64,000 bases of DNA from Haliotis asinina (lineage: Eukaryota; Mollusca; Gastropoda; Lepetellida; Haliotidae), in NCBI RefSeq assembly GCF_037392515.1, contig NC_090291.1, forward strand, positions 29,312,001 through 29,376,000, written 5' to 3'. The notes under the pieces are model-generated. The model did no database searches, was not told the DNA's origin, and saw only the letters and a list, made by a program, of their open reading frames with translations. A program made the translations under genes and the position numbers. This document shows positions 23,838-35,247 of this stretch, one piece after another (positions within the stretch are counted from its first letter, which is position 1; the number at the start of each line of letters is the position of its first letter).

Positions 23838-26800
23838 CTAGTTGAACGCCTGTGAAGGGGTGGGAGAGGGTACATACTCTACTGGTGAACATCGTTCAGT
23901 CACGTTGTTCATTTCAAACACAGAGTAATTAAGATCAAAGTAACCCGGGCACCATCTGGTTGTGAAGCATTGATCATACTGGTTCAGGGCAAATGTCGAA
24001 CATCCTGGCACTGAGGTACATAAGCTTGCACAGTCGCCAGTAGGGTTGCTACTGATTCGTTTGATTGCTCTGATCCCTCTGGAACTGCTTTCTGTATAAC
24101 CAGTTCCAACTTGGGTCTTCAGGCAGAACTTCCAAGACCCTGTCTCTGGCAGGGTTCTGTAGTTGAGGGATGAAGACGTTTCCGGGTAGCACAGTGCTGA
24201 AAAAAAAAGATTTTCAGCGTTGTTTGGCAGACCCACAACAACACAAGTACGGTTATTCAAGGAAAGCTCAGTCAAAAAAGCCTTGACAGATAGAGATGGT
24301 TACATGAGAGTGTATGGGAAACCATTTATGTTAGAGAAGTAAGCGAGTTATATATGTGTGGGAACAGACCTAGGACAGGGAAGTAAACCTTTTCTCTTAC
24401 GCTGGTGAGATGGCACAGTGGTTAATGCGTTCGCTGGTCACGCCGAGAGACTCGGTTCGATTTCCCACATATGTACAATGCGTTACTCCCTGCCGTGATA
24501 TTGCTGAATAAGATGCATGAAACCAAACTCACTCACTCATACAACCTACTAGCATCACCGTTTCAGCATCGAATCGACACATATAATCTCTCACAGTGGC
24601 GCGTTAATGCATAAAGCAATGGTCATTTTTGACGTTGTCTACTGTTTCCGTCATACCTGTGAATTATCGAAATGATAATGAAAACCAAATAATACAGATA
24701 TTACCGTGTTCGGCAATAGTACGATTAACTCATTGTAGACCGTCATTTTCATCCGTCATAGCCAATCACAACCGTGGAATTCGATCTCGCATGTAAAATA
24801 CAAAGCCTATTTGTGCCGCTGGTCATAATCAAAGATAAAAATTTTCCAAGAGTATTAAATAGTACATATGATTTATCGGTCCATTTGTTTATTTTATTTT
24901 TTTAAAATACACATAGTATGAGCAGAACGTCACCGCAAGACAGATTAAAATGTGTTAAAGTAGCAGTCATTTTTATGTCCGCAAGTACAAATTATCGGTT
25001 TAGACAGTCGGTTCCTGAAGCTTGGAATGATCGCTCACATATGCTACTGATATTTGGATGAGTGAATTTAGTTTTACGCAACATTCAACAGTATTCCAGC
25101 CATATGGTAGTTGTCTGTAAATAATCGAGTGTGGGCAGTCCTTTGATCAACAGCATGAACATCGATCTGCGCAGTTGAGAACCGGTGACATGTGTCTTTT
25201 ACGACAAGGTTCCTGAAGAACAATATTTCTAACCCGGATCTTCACGGGTGGTATTTAGATGGGGATGGAAACTTCCATAAGAAGGAGTGAGGAGACTGAT
25301 TGTAACAGCTCTCTGAACACAATTGGAGAAACATGAAAGTAAGATGCATAGTCTTAATTTTGGAACAAAGAGGTAAAAATTGGAGGTCACGTAGAGCATG
25401 CGCTACAGAGTGCAGTTTGGACCATGACGATGTGTCTTCCTTGATTTTTCCACATGTTACAATCTTACAAACTGGCTGATGCACACATAAGGTATACCTT
25501 CTTCCATCGGCTCTATGCTTACTCAGTAAATTGTGGATTTCCGGAAATGATATAGATTGCTCTGAATGGTGACTGAATTATGACATACTAATCATTGAGA
25601 TGGAACGGAACATTAGCAGTTGCAATGTTAGGATGGGCATGAGAGGAAACTTGATGTTAGCACTTGCCATGGTGATATGAGTAGGAGAGGGGACGTAACA
25701 TTAGCACTTGGTATGTTAGGATGGGCATGAGAGGAAACTTGATGTTAGCACTTGCCATGGTGATATGAACAGGAGAGGGGACGTAACATTAGCACTTGGT
25801 ATGTTAGGATGGGCATGAGAGGAAACTTGATGTTAGCACTTGCCATGGTGATATGAACAGGAGAGGGGACGTAACATTAGCACTTGGTATGTTAGGATGG
25901 GCATGAGAGGAAACTTGATGTTAGCACTTGCCATGGTGATATGAGTAGGAGAGGGGACGTAACATTAGCACTTGGTATGTTAGGATGGGCATGAGAGGAA
26001 ACTTGATGTTAGCACTTGCCATGGTGATATGAACAGGAGAGGGGACGTAACATTAGCACTTGGTATGTTAGGATGGGCATGAGAGGAAACTTGATGTTAG
26101 CACTTGCCATGGTGATATGAACAGGAGAGGGGACGTAACATTAGCACTTGGTATGTTAGGATGGGCATGAGAGGAAACTTGATGTTAGCACTTGCCATGG
26201 TGATATGAGTAGGAGAGGGGACGTAACATTAACACTTAGTGTGTTAGGATGGGCATGAGAGGAAACTTGATGTTAGCACTTGCCATTGTGATATGAGTAG
26301 GAGAGGGGACATAACATTAGCACTTGGTATGTTAGGATGGGCATGAGAGGAAACTTGATGTTAACGCTTGCAATGTTGGAATGGACAGGAGAGGGAGTGT
26401 AAGAGTAGTACTTGGTATGGACAGGAGAGGTCGGAAACATGATATTTACACTTGCCATGTCGGTACGAAAAGACATATTGGTACTGGCTTCGTCTACCAC
26501 TGGACCACATGTTATCCTCCAACAAACTGACAGATATGCAAATATATAGTATACCTTCATCCACAAGGGCTATTAGACCTCCTCTTCCGTGCTCTGTAAA
26601 TTGAGAATTGTTAGCACATTAGTTTGTGTTGGTACAGACCAAAGAAGAGACTTAACCATCAGCACATGCCATATTAGTTCTGGCGAGGCATGTTAATACA
26701 GGCTTAATGTGTAATACAGGGACCGAAAATATATATATCCAACATATTCCATACACGTCTATAATAGCTGGCAATAGAATATCCTCCTTAGGGAAGAAAT

Positions 26801-27390
26801 CGTTGCATTTTCACTAATTTCATAAGAACAAAATTCTGTAAAATACGTTCAAATAATTTAGTTTTCGCACAGTAAGTTGAAGACAAACATGACCGCTTAC
26901 TTTTATGAGATTTCTTTTTTTTCGAAACTTGCGTTTCTTTTGCTATTCAGTATAGTCCTACAGATGCACATTGAAGATAAAATATATTAAACTCCTTCCC
27001 GACAGATCAGTTAGTCATCCACTTACCTGCACCATGAATTGAGAATTTATAAATATGATCAATATATCGCACTGAAAGATAAGTGAATTACTGGCTTGTA
27101 AAACTGGTTTAAATGGAATTAATACATTTACCTCTTTGGTAAGAACAGAAAACGGTTCTCGTACAATGTTTGGTACAAATAGCCATATTGGACACTAAGC
27201 CATTAATACGTGGTAAACTTCCAAATACTTCAGAGAATCCCTAAAGCAGTGATTCATGTGGAAGATAGTTGAACATCACATAATGCATGGAATAAATTAC
27301 TAATATATTTATTACACACAATACTCTCACACTCAAGGCAACATACTTACCAATGAGAATGAGAAAAACAAATACAAATACCATGTTCAT
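23838..27390 (-). CDS. Small secreted PAN/apple-like protein, five exons
   Basis: Assembled from splice signals: exons 27390-27351, 27071-27027, 26593-26555, 25521-25498 and 24196-23838, giving 168 codons plus stop in one open frame. Exon 1 (MNMVFVFVFLILI) is a signal peptide ended by ATTG|GTAAGTATGT. Exons 2-4 are micro-exons of 45, 39 and 24 nt. Every junction is phase 1, so each micro-exon could be skipped or duplicated without frame loss. The last exon follows a strong T-tract acceptor and holds a cysteine-rich module (GDCASLCTSVPGCSTFALNQ, then CFTTRWC) resembling PAN/apple domains, with an N-glycosylation-like NNVT near the end. Exon 4 has the weakest acceptor. Exons 3 and 4 and their flanking introns resemble each other, which suggests local duplication. 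Function unknown; PAN domains usually bind protein or carbohydrate. RNA evidence is absent. Confidence 0.65.
24404..24540 (+). mobile_element. tRNA-derived SINE in last intron of the PAN-like gene
   Basis: Head 'GAGATGGCACAGTGGTTAAT', B-box 'CGGTTCGATTTCC' and tail 'AAACCAAACTCACTCACTCA'. It is antisense to the gene. Confidence 0.85.
25055..25252 (-). mobile_element. CTCA-tailed SINE, internally shortened
   Basis: From 'GAGTGAATTTAGTTTTACGC' to 'GATCTTCACGGGTGG', with several internal gaps. It lies in the last intron of the PAN-like gene. Confidence 0.8.
25600..26395. repeat. 88-bp tandem array (two 44-bp halves) in an intron
   Basis: About nine copies of an 88-bp unit that is itself two related 44-bp halves, one with 'GATGTTAGCACTTGCCATGG', the other with 'AACATTAGCACTTGGTATGT'. 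A GAGTAG/GAACAG variant next to the half boundary cycles with period three through most of the array, implying a 264-bp higher-order unit. It lies between exons 3 and 4 of the PAN-like gene. Confidence 0.93.
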
Positions 27391-28040
27391 GGTCAGTTGA
27401 TAATGGCCTCTTGAAGGTGTTCGCTCGTGTGGAGCACTGCACGAATGAGTATGCTTCATGACAACAGTACAAGAGTATAAAAAGTGTTTTTCTTTGTCAA
27501 CATGATCACAGATAATGTCGATGTTTGTATATTGTGTGACATTGCGTAGCTGCGTCAGTGTCTTCAGGAGGATTCGCCATTGATTATTGACCAGTTGAGA
27601 ACGTATAGTGTACAATGCTTCATCTCGTGCATGTGATAGAACTTTCCTCATTGACGTGAAAGGACATAATGTTGATCCCTCTATCTGTGAGACCCTCCGG
27701 CTGATATGTTTCACGTCCACCATGGGACCAGGCAGTGTGTCAGTACTGTTTTAAACATTACACCGCTCACTTTGTTGTCTGTAGATGTGTTTTCACTGTA
27801 TTATGTAGGGCTAGAATCCATTTGCGACCACAGATGCGTCTCCATGGCCCCAACCGTCTACTACGGCCACTGTTCCGCTTGTGTTCCTCTCACAGTTCCT
27901 CTTCTAAACAGAAACCAGAAACGAAAAGCCATTTTCGAAGACTTTGTTGAGTTAGCTTATTCCATGTAATTTCAATAGTGAAAAAGGGAAAATCCATATG
28001 TCAAAAGACAAAGAGTTCGCACAACACAACAACGGCCTTT
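27391..28040. other. Upstream region of the PAN-like gene
   Basis: Presumed promoter and 5' UTR on minus; a TATA-like GTATAAAAAG (plus orientation) lies near 27474. Plus-strand open frames around 27.7-27.97 kb are not recognised. The patch around 27.5 kb resembles sequence near 33.38 kb. Confidence 0.4.
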
Positions 28041-28046
28041 GTTGTC

Positions 28047-29167
28047 TCAGAACAGACTCGATACGTTGATGAAGTCTGTCTTGCAGAATTTTTCCCAACT
28101 CTTCCTGCAGCTCAATGACCAGTCGTGGAAATGCCGGTGGAATATTTTGGAGTTCATCCCATGGGTGTTTAGATCAGGTGACCTGGAAGGCCATGGCAGG
28201 ACACTGACGTTAGAATTAGCAGAGCGGCGGACCGTGACGAGTGCTGCAGCGTTGTCATGCTGAAACAACTCTCTGTCGGTCAGACCCGTGAAGGTCCCGG
28301 GGTAGAATAGGCCTTCAGCAACCCATGCTTGCCATAAAAGGTGACTATGCTTGTCGTAAGAGGCGACTAACGGGATCGGGTGGTCAGACTAGCTGACTTG
28401 GTTGACACATGTCATCGGTTCCCCATTGCGCAGATCGATGCTAATCTTGTTGATCACTGGATTGTCTGGTCCAGACTCGATTATTTACAGACCGTCGCCA
28501 TATAGCTGGAATATTGCTAAGTGCGACGTAAAACTAAACTCACTCACTCACTCACTCTGTCGGTCAGTAGTCGGTAGCATGTGACGTGACGACTTCGCCG
28601 ATTTGCTGTCAAATTTCCCTGAACCACAACTTAATCAGATCCGTGTGTACTGGATATCCCACTCTGCACCACGAGTCGACCTGTCGAACGCAATCAGGGT
28701 CGAAACCTTCATTTCTCCGACAGTAAACTGGCCGGTAAAGAAGAAACCGTGATTCATCACTGAACCAGACTCGCCTCCAGTTTTTAAGGTTGATTCCAGA
28801 TTCTGCCAAGACACCGCCGCAGGCGACAGCGTCAGTGGAAGTCTCTGAAAAAAGGGCGACAACTGGTTTAACCCTCACTTTGCGCACCTGGTTCCTAACG
28901 GAAATTCTTCTCAATCCAGGGATGCGTCTCCATGGTAGTGCCAAGACGATGAGCAAGTGTCATCATCTGGGTGTAGCGGTCCTGGGCTTGTGTGATAACT
29001 CTTGGACGGCTGCTGTTTTGGGCGGAACTGGTCTACAGGAAACGATCCCATACGCAAGGTATGGTGCTCTGGTGAACGTTGAAATGTCGGGCAGCTGCAC
29101 TTCTACAATTCCCAAGCTTGAAGGCGGCCTATGGTTATGTTTCGACTGTTGGCACTCAGTCGTGGCA
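28047..29167 (-). pseudogene. Decayed Tc1-type transposase split by a SINE
   Basis: Minus-strand remnants read as a Tc1-type DDE transposase. The N-terminal helix-turn-helix region begins at an ATG at 29167 (MPRLSANSRNITIGRLQAW). A middle part has WRRVWFSDESRFLLYR (second-aspartate region context) and a C-terminal part has FQHDNAAALV and LPWPSRSPDLN. Frames are broken in several places and a 271-bp SINE sits between the middle and C-terminal parts. Terminal inverted repeats were not found, so the true ends are uncertain. It is an immobile old copy. Confidence 0.85.
28284..28554 (+). mobile_element. CTCA-tailed SINE, full length, inside Tc1 remnant
   Basis: Most complete copy in the window: head 'ACCCGTGAAGGTCCCGGGGT', full body, and (CTCA)n tail. 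The 13-bp direct repeat ctctgtcggtcag at 28271-28283 and 28555-28567 is the target-site duplication. It inserted after the transposon. Confidence 0.92.
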
Positions 29168-29199
29168 TGTTGATGCCCTCTGTTTCACACAAAAACGAA

Positions 29200-30245
29200 C
29201 AACAAAATTATTCACAACGTTTGCCCTTCATAATGATCAACACCACACTCATTACCGCTTACTTGCACGTGCATTTTCCTTTGTGTGTTTTCTTGGCAAC
29301 GTTTTGTCTTCAATGCCTACTTATGTCTTCAAACGCTTCTAAAACAAGTTAAAAGTTAAAATTGTCAGTAGTCTGGTACATAGATAGCATGACATGCCCC
29401 ATGCATCTGAGTAAATTCACCATATCTTAAAATCTATTTCATAAATTGAACGTTACATTTAGGCTTGACAAATGGGGAACATTTAACTATCGCACCGCAA
29501 GTTCAAAGTTCTTTATTGATATCTATTATCACTCAAACAGCCTCTAAACAATAACTGAAAATGATTTATTAAAGACATGTCCTTTGGTCTGCCTGGTCTG
29601 ATTGAATCCATTCTGAGTTGGGGTTTTGTTAGGTTGGGGTTTTGGCTTTTTCAGACACTGTACAAAGACCACGCTAAACTGACAGTGCTGCAAGAAGATT
29701 AATATTTAAATTAACAATTATCAAAAATACCCTCCGCATGTTTACGGATATTCATGGTGTATTTCATAAATAAGAAAAACTGATAACAGGAGCAATAATT
29801 CCCTTCTTGAAATCATGTATTGATTCCTGTCTGCTGCCAATGGTGCAACTACCGTCACTGTTTATGTGACATGATTATACTTTAATCATATTTTGGGTAC
29901 GAATACCTATTATAAACACAGGACATAACCTGAAAGAACTAGGACTCAAAATCGCAAAATGACTCTTAAATTTATTTCCTGGGGGTGATTTTTCATCCTC
30001 ATTTCTAGAAGGCTAGGTTCTTCTATATATTTTGGCGTTGATACAAAACAATATTAAACACTGTATGATAACATTTATGAAATGGAAACTTCAAATACGG
30101 ATTATTACAATGAAGGCTGTGTTAAAATGTTCTTATCTTCAGCGTTCAAATTTGTGGGGTTTCCTCTTCCCTGCCGTGTGAAATTTAAGAGCTCTGCATC
30201 ACTGTACTTGCCGTGTTTAATTTTTTACACGCGGGAGGGGGTATT
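29200..30245. other. Intergenic, nothing recognised
   Basis: AT-rich sequence between the Tc1 remnant and the 43-bp array, with no supported coding or structural feature. Confidence 0.45.
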
Positions 30246-30765
30246 GATTGGTCAGTACCTGCCATACCTGAACAGCCACGAGACGCATCTAATACCAATA
30301 CGTGCCTTATCTGAACGGCAATGAGACTTATCTAACTCCAGTACCTGCCATACCTGAACAGCCATAAGACGGATCTAACTACAGTACCTGCCATACCTGA
30401 ACAGCCACGAGACGCATCTAATACCAATACGTGCCTTATCTGAACGGCAATGAGACTTATCTACCTCCAGTACCTGCCATACCTGAACGGCCATAAGACG
30501 GATCTAACTCCAGTACCTGCCATACCTGAACGGCCATAAGACGGATCTAACTCCAGTACCTGCCATACCTGAACGGCCATAAGACGGATCTAACTCCAGT
30601 ACCTGCCATACCTGAACGGCCATAAGACGGATCTAACTCCAGTACCTGCCATACCTGAACGGCCATAAGACGGATCTAACTCCAGTACCTGCCATACCTG
30701 AACGGCCATAAGACGGATCTAACTCCAGTACCTGCCATACCTGAAAGGCCATAAGACGGATCTAA
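30246..30765. repeat. Tandem repeat, 43-bp unit, interrupted
   Basis: About 11 units of 'ACCTGCCATACCTGAACGGC' then 'CATAAGACGGATCTAACTCC' then AGT. The right half is almost uniform. The array is cut at 30765 by the inverted-repeat element, and the next partial unit resumes at 33036. The core AGTACCTGCCAT resembles the AGCACTTGCCAT of the 88-bp array at 25.6 kb. Confidence 0.93.
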
Positions 30766-33035
30766 TAGTCCAGGAGGAGAATCTCAAAATCTAATATGCT
30801 CTACAGCTTATTCTTTGCGACAGGGGGATTTTACAGATTCTCCGACTTTTCATGGAAATATGTGGTAGTGATTTATTTATTGAAAGTTTAATTATTCTTG
30901 TGACTAGAATCAGTTCTTTTTGTTTCCTTCTAGAGTGACAGCATGTTATATGGAATTTCATAGTACCCAGAATTCAAAATGGTTTCAAAAATTCAAAAAC
31001 GTATTGACATAACACTCTTGTTGATAGTGCTCCTTTAATTGAGAAATGATAACTTCGGCCCTGTTGTAGCTATTCAAAGTGGTCTTTCGGATAACTCTTA
31101 ATTACTTTTGATGATGCATTAAGAAGCTTACATTTAACTTTCCTCTTCACTTTCTTTCATATCACATGTTATATCATGTCTCTTAAATCTTTGATACCCA
31201 GGTGGATCTCAGTAAACCTCTGAATGTCAGGTGGAGGTTTACGAAACTGCTGTACCTCAGAATGGATCACATCAATGTCACCATAAGCATGACTGACTTG
31301 ACCATCTGTGCATATGTTCACTGGCTTACGAAGAGTTTGTGTCCTGTCAATAGGTTGCTCATTATCCTTGAAATCCCTTGATGTCAGTCCGACAGGCTGT
31401 TCCTTTTCCGTTGCAATCTGAGGTATGTTACTGCCAATACGTTGTTGTGAAAGCTGCTTTTCAGACCCATAAAATTCTAACATAGATCACAGTTGAAGTC
31501 CTGAAGAATTATTCTACACCTAGCATCGAATATTTCCATTTGAGTCTTCACCTCCAGTTCTTCTACTTTCATTTTTACTTTCAACTGGGCAATTTCAAGT
31601 TTCTGCTTCTCAGTGTTAAGCCCCTGTTTCTCCAAGTTGAGCTCCTGCTTCTCTTTGAGTGCGTTTACTTTAGCTTGTAACCCAGTCTTTATCTGCATTT
31701 CCCGTATCTGGGCAGAAGATACACTTGACCGTGCTGAATGTGTCCCTTCAGAACAAACAGACCCCTTCTTTGATGAAATGACACTTGTCCTGATACCATC
31801 ATCAATATCACGTTGGGTTGAGCCATGCAGCATGAAGAAATTCTCAAATGTAGACTTCAAAGCTGTTAAGGCAATATCTTGCAACCTACATGTATCATCA
31901 AAGTCAGAACCTCCACCTTTGCACAGTAACCTAGAGAACTCACTACGAACTTCAAACAATCTACTGTAGAATTTTAACCATTTGGCATATTTAACACGTA
32001 TCTCTTCAACCTGGTCCTTTGTTAGAGAGTCTCTTGTAATTTCAGGTTTAACCTGATCATAGTTCCTCAATAGTTGCTTATAAACACTATCCAGTCTTTT
32101 ACTTGTTGTCTCCTTGGCATATGCTAAACCTCTTTCAGTCATTTTTTTGCCCTATGTTCAGTATTCATTATCTCTTCTATCTTCAACATCATCCTCTTCA
32201 TTTATCATCTTAATTCTAACAATGTCAATTCTGTAATAACCAAATAGCTTGTTTCTTTAATGCTTTAATCTTGTCTTCTTTTTTTCTTGTTACAAATCTT
32301 GTTACAAACAAAGATTGACTGAAAAAGCTATCTTATTATTTAACCTTATGACAGTTTCATTCTTAACTAGTTTCACTGAGCATAAAGGATATATATTGTA
32401 AGGTGAGCTAACAGGTGACGTACTATGAGAAAAAACATGTGTCTGCTGAAAATGGATAACATAGAACTACCTTTGCTTCAACATACTAAATATATATGTG
32501 AGTAACAGAGTATTGCATTTAAGGTTACCACTTCATGTAAAGTTAAAAGTGTAAGTGCCTTACCATTGTTTTAGACCTTCTTAACTTGGGGACTTGATGA
32601 CTTTGCCACGTGGATACTGAGAGCACATGGCGTGTTATGAATTTACCTCCCCTTGTGAGATGTGGAAGGGTATGTAAAGACAGGTTGGATCAAAAACTTA
32701 GAATCTTAAATGAAATAGGAATGTAAATTTGGAACTTGAGGAAACGAAAAATGATTCTCTGTATGAATAATTAATAGATCATAAGCCACAACAGTAGTAA
32801 AACTATCCGTGATGAACTTTGAGAGTGTTGTCGGGCAGCAAACCAAATGTCATGAAAATGCTCACAGACCCCCACCACATAAAATGGCCTGTGAAAAAAA
32901 CTGATACCACAATCAGAGAGTTTTACAGTCCTTTTCATGAGCCAAAGACATCATACTAACCGAAAATAGTGTCAAACCAAATCAGTACTGGGGAGGCTAC
33001 GACACCAGATTTTTCAGCTGCCGCCTCCTGGACTA
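30766..33035. mobile_element. 2.27-kb inverted-repeat element with TAA target duplication
   Basis: Ends are TAGTCCAGGAGG at 30766-30777 and its exact inverse CCTCCTGGACTA at 33024-33035. They are flanked by TAA at 30763-30765 and 33036-33038. Removing one TAA plus the element restores an uninterrupted 43-bp array unit, so this is a genuine insertion with a visible empty site. A 3-bp TWA duplication is typical of PIF/Harbinger, but no transposase is seen. The cargo is a gag-like fossil (next entry). The superfamily remains open. Confidence 0.8.
31169..32142 (-). pseudogene. Gag-like fossil, resembles BEL/Pao N-terminal region
   Basis: Inside the inverted-repeat element. The minus-strand coding remnant has an N-terminal helical region, a serine-rich SSVSSAQ segment and a long charged coiled coil, the order I recall for the N-terminal part of BEL/Pao-type polyproteins. 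A proline motif FRKPPPD follows. No protease, reverse transcriptase, integrase or LTR is present, so it is a fragment carried by another element. The family call rests on remembered pattern only. Confidence 0.5.
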
Positions 33036-33038
33036 TAA

Positions 33039-33420
33039 CTCAAATACCTGCCATATCTGAACACCTCCCGTACAGACGGGAGAGGTGAATTAACCATCAG
33101 CACTTGCCATGGTCAAGAATGGAAAACCTAAGGTATTAGCAGTAGACACTAGAAATATAGGAAATTCCTAATATTAATCAGTAATATAAACAATACGCGT
33201 GATACTTTAACACTTATGTGACATACATGCCAGGTCTGATGTGCCCTAGTAATATACAAATCACACACAAAGATATCAAGCCCATGGCTAATTGACAATT
33301 ACTTCTTTGGTCCTGTATGAAAACCTCCAAGTGGAAAAGAAACTGCAGAAGGTCCTTTGGTTACCAACAGCAATGTCGATATTGCAACTGTGTAATATAT
33401 ATCACTAAACAATTATTAAT
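33039..33420 (-). pseudogene. Diverged partial copy of the PAN-like gene 5' end
   Basis: On minus, an ATG at 33285 starts MGLISLCVICILLG, a signal-peptide-like 14-mer that aligns with exon 1 of the PAN-like gene at 27.39 kb; the bases before the ATG also match (CAATTAGCCATG against CAACTGACCATG). Upstream 'ATCGACATT' and downstream 'GTGCTGATGGTTAA' are shared as well. At the place of the exon-1 donor (G|GTAAGT) this copy reads G|GGCACA, so the donor appears lost. The downstream part is taken over by the 43-bp array and the inserted element. It could instead be a living paralogue using another donor. Confidence 0.5.
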
Positions 33421-33465
33421 CTTTCGATAAGCAGATATCTTGGTATATTCACCACTGACGTTACA

Positions 33466-33689
33466 CATAAAAGGCGACTCAGCTTGTCGTAAGAGGCGAC
33501 TTACGGGATCGGGTGGTCAGGCTCGCTGACTTGGTTGACACATGTCATCGGTTCCCAATTGCGCAGATCGATGCTCATGTTGTTGATCACTGGATAGTCT
33601 GGTCCAGACTCGATTATTTACAGACCGCCGCCATATAGCTGGAATATTGCTGAGTGCGGCGTAAAACTAAACTCACTCACTCACTCACT
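33466..33689 (+). mobile_element. CTCA-tailed SINE, 5' truncated, with target duplication
   Basis: Starts inside the family body (CATAAAAGGCGACTCAGC) and ends in the (CTCA)n tail. The 13-bp repeat cactgacgttaca flanks it at 33453-33465 and 33690-33702. Truncation at the 5' end with an intact duplication fits target-primed reverse transcription. Confidence 0.9.
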
Positions 33690-33959
33690 CACTGACGTTA
33701 CAAGGCGTAATGTCGGGTTCAGGAAGTGTATCTACTGTTGTTATACAATCAGACTGCTCATTCTGTTTTGTTATAGATGTGTTTGTTTCTCCTTTTCTCC
33801 TCGGTCCAATCTAGCTTGACTAAAGGAACTATTAAGTTGCTCATCTCCCTGATAGATCTAAACTTCCATAACCTGCTCTCTTGCAGAACTAATTGTTTTC
33901 ATTTCTAGTGTGTACCCCTCTATTATCTAGGGGTACCATTCACCTCATGTGACAAATAT

Positions 33960-34135
33960 ATGTATGGCTTCTGACCATTTTTGGGATATGAGACATATTT
34001 ATTTGGCTCCATCAGTCTTATATGGCTTCTGTCCATGTTGGATGTGGGATATGTATGTATGGCTCCATTTGTCGTGTATGGCTTCTGTCCATGTTTGGAT
34101 GCGTGATATGTGCATACGGCTCCATGTGTCCAGTG
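33960..34135. repeat. Tandem repeat, about 57-bp unit
   Basis: About three units containing 'TATGGCTTCTGTCCATGTT', 'GGGATATGTATG' and 'GGCTCCATTTGTC'. Two looser copies of a longer CAATCTGAATCACACATGCC-type repeat follow to about 34.37 kb. Confidence 0.8.
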
Positions 34136-34399
34136 TAGGGATGGACCTATCCTCACCCTAAATCACATAGCATTCCTCATTGGGTTTATGGGACTACAGG
34201 TGTGGGGTATTGGAGATCTATTGTTATTCTAAATCATTCATGACAACCATCCAATCCATATTGGTTGGCTCTGACTACAAACGTGAGGCAGTGGGCACTT
34301 ACCCTCAATCTGAATCACACATGCCAACCATCCCACCCCCGTTAATGGCTCGCACTACGAGTATGGTGCACTAGGGAAATCTCTTTACATAGTTGTGAA

Positions 34400-35240
34400 C
34401 GAGATCAGTTACTGAGGAGCCCGGTGAGAGATGCCTTTGTCTGTTCAAGACCTGTTATGTTGTTACCATAAATACGTAGTAATACAAGGAAGAAGTGTCG
34501 AGATGTTTCTAAGTGTTCAAAACAATACCAGTTCAAACAAGTTCAATATTATGTTGTCCACTTGGTGATTATACCGAACTTGCCCAGTGACAAACGGTAT
34601 GGATCTATTTCCGATCAATCATGCAATTTCTTTGTCCTATGGAAGTAAAGAGCACAACGGTATTGTAGAAAACCGATATCGTTGAAGTAAAGGTGCAACG
34701 TCTTTCATGTGTTGGATTTTCACCCTTTAATGTGGGTTGACACTAGTCCGGTTGTGAGCTGTGTACGTGCGCTGTTTTCCCGAGGCGGAGTCACATACTG
34801 AATCACACTGGTATCGTTCATTGTATCCCAAATGATTGATAGTAATGATCTCAATCCCTGGATTGCCTGGTCCAGACCCGATTATTTACAAACCGTTACT
34901 GCCGAGCCCGGCGTAAACCTAAATTCACTTACTAATGCAGCAAAGAAACACACCGGCCTGAAAACAATCGAGAATTACCCGTAAAACCTAACTGACATGA
35001 CAGCGTCCGTGACTATAAATGGAAGCATTTTTAAAATTACGTCAGCTGTGTAGCGTTTGTTCAATTTACTAATATACAGTTGTAGTATATGTCGCATTTG
35101 CAGCACTGTTGTAAAAGGAATTAGAAGTTTGACTGTCTCGTCCCAAGCAGTTTTGTTGTTATAACAGTATAATATATAAGGGTTAATGAGCTAGTGATAA
35201 AACTGACGACTAACAGCAGAAAGGTCGACCCAGATAAGGT
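34400..35240. other. Intergenic with SINE 3' fragment
   Basis: No gene recognised. A plus-strand CTCA-tailed SINE fragment lies at about 34845-34935 ('GATTGCCTGGTCCAGACCCG', 'GCGTAAACCTAAATTCACTT'). Confidence 0.5.
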
Positions 35241-35247
35241 GAAAATA

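Noticed and set aside
27241-27723. 160-residue minus frame taken as a whole gene
   Set aside because: Only its MNMVFVFVFLILI part is supported, as the first exon of the PAN-like gene with a clear donor; the rest is 5' flank and intron read-through.
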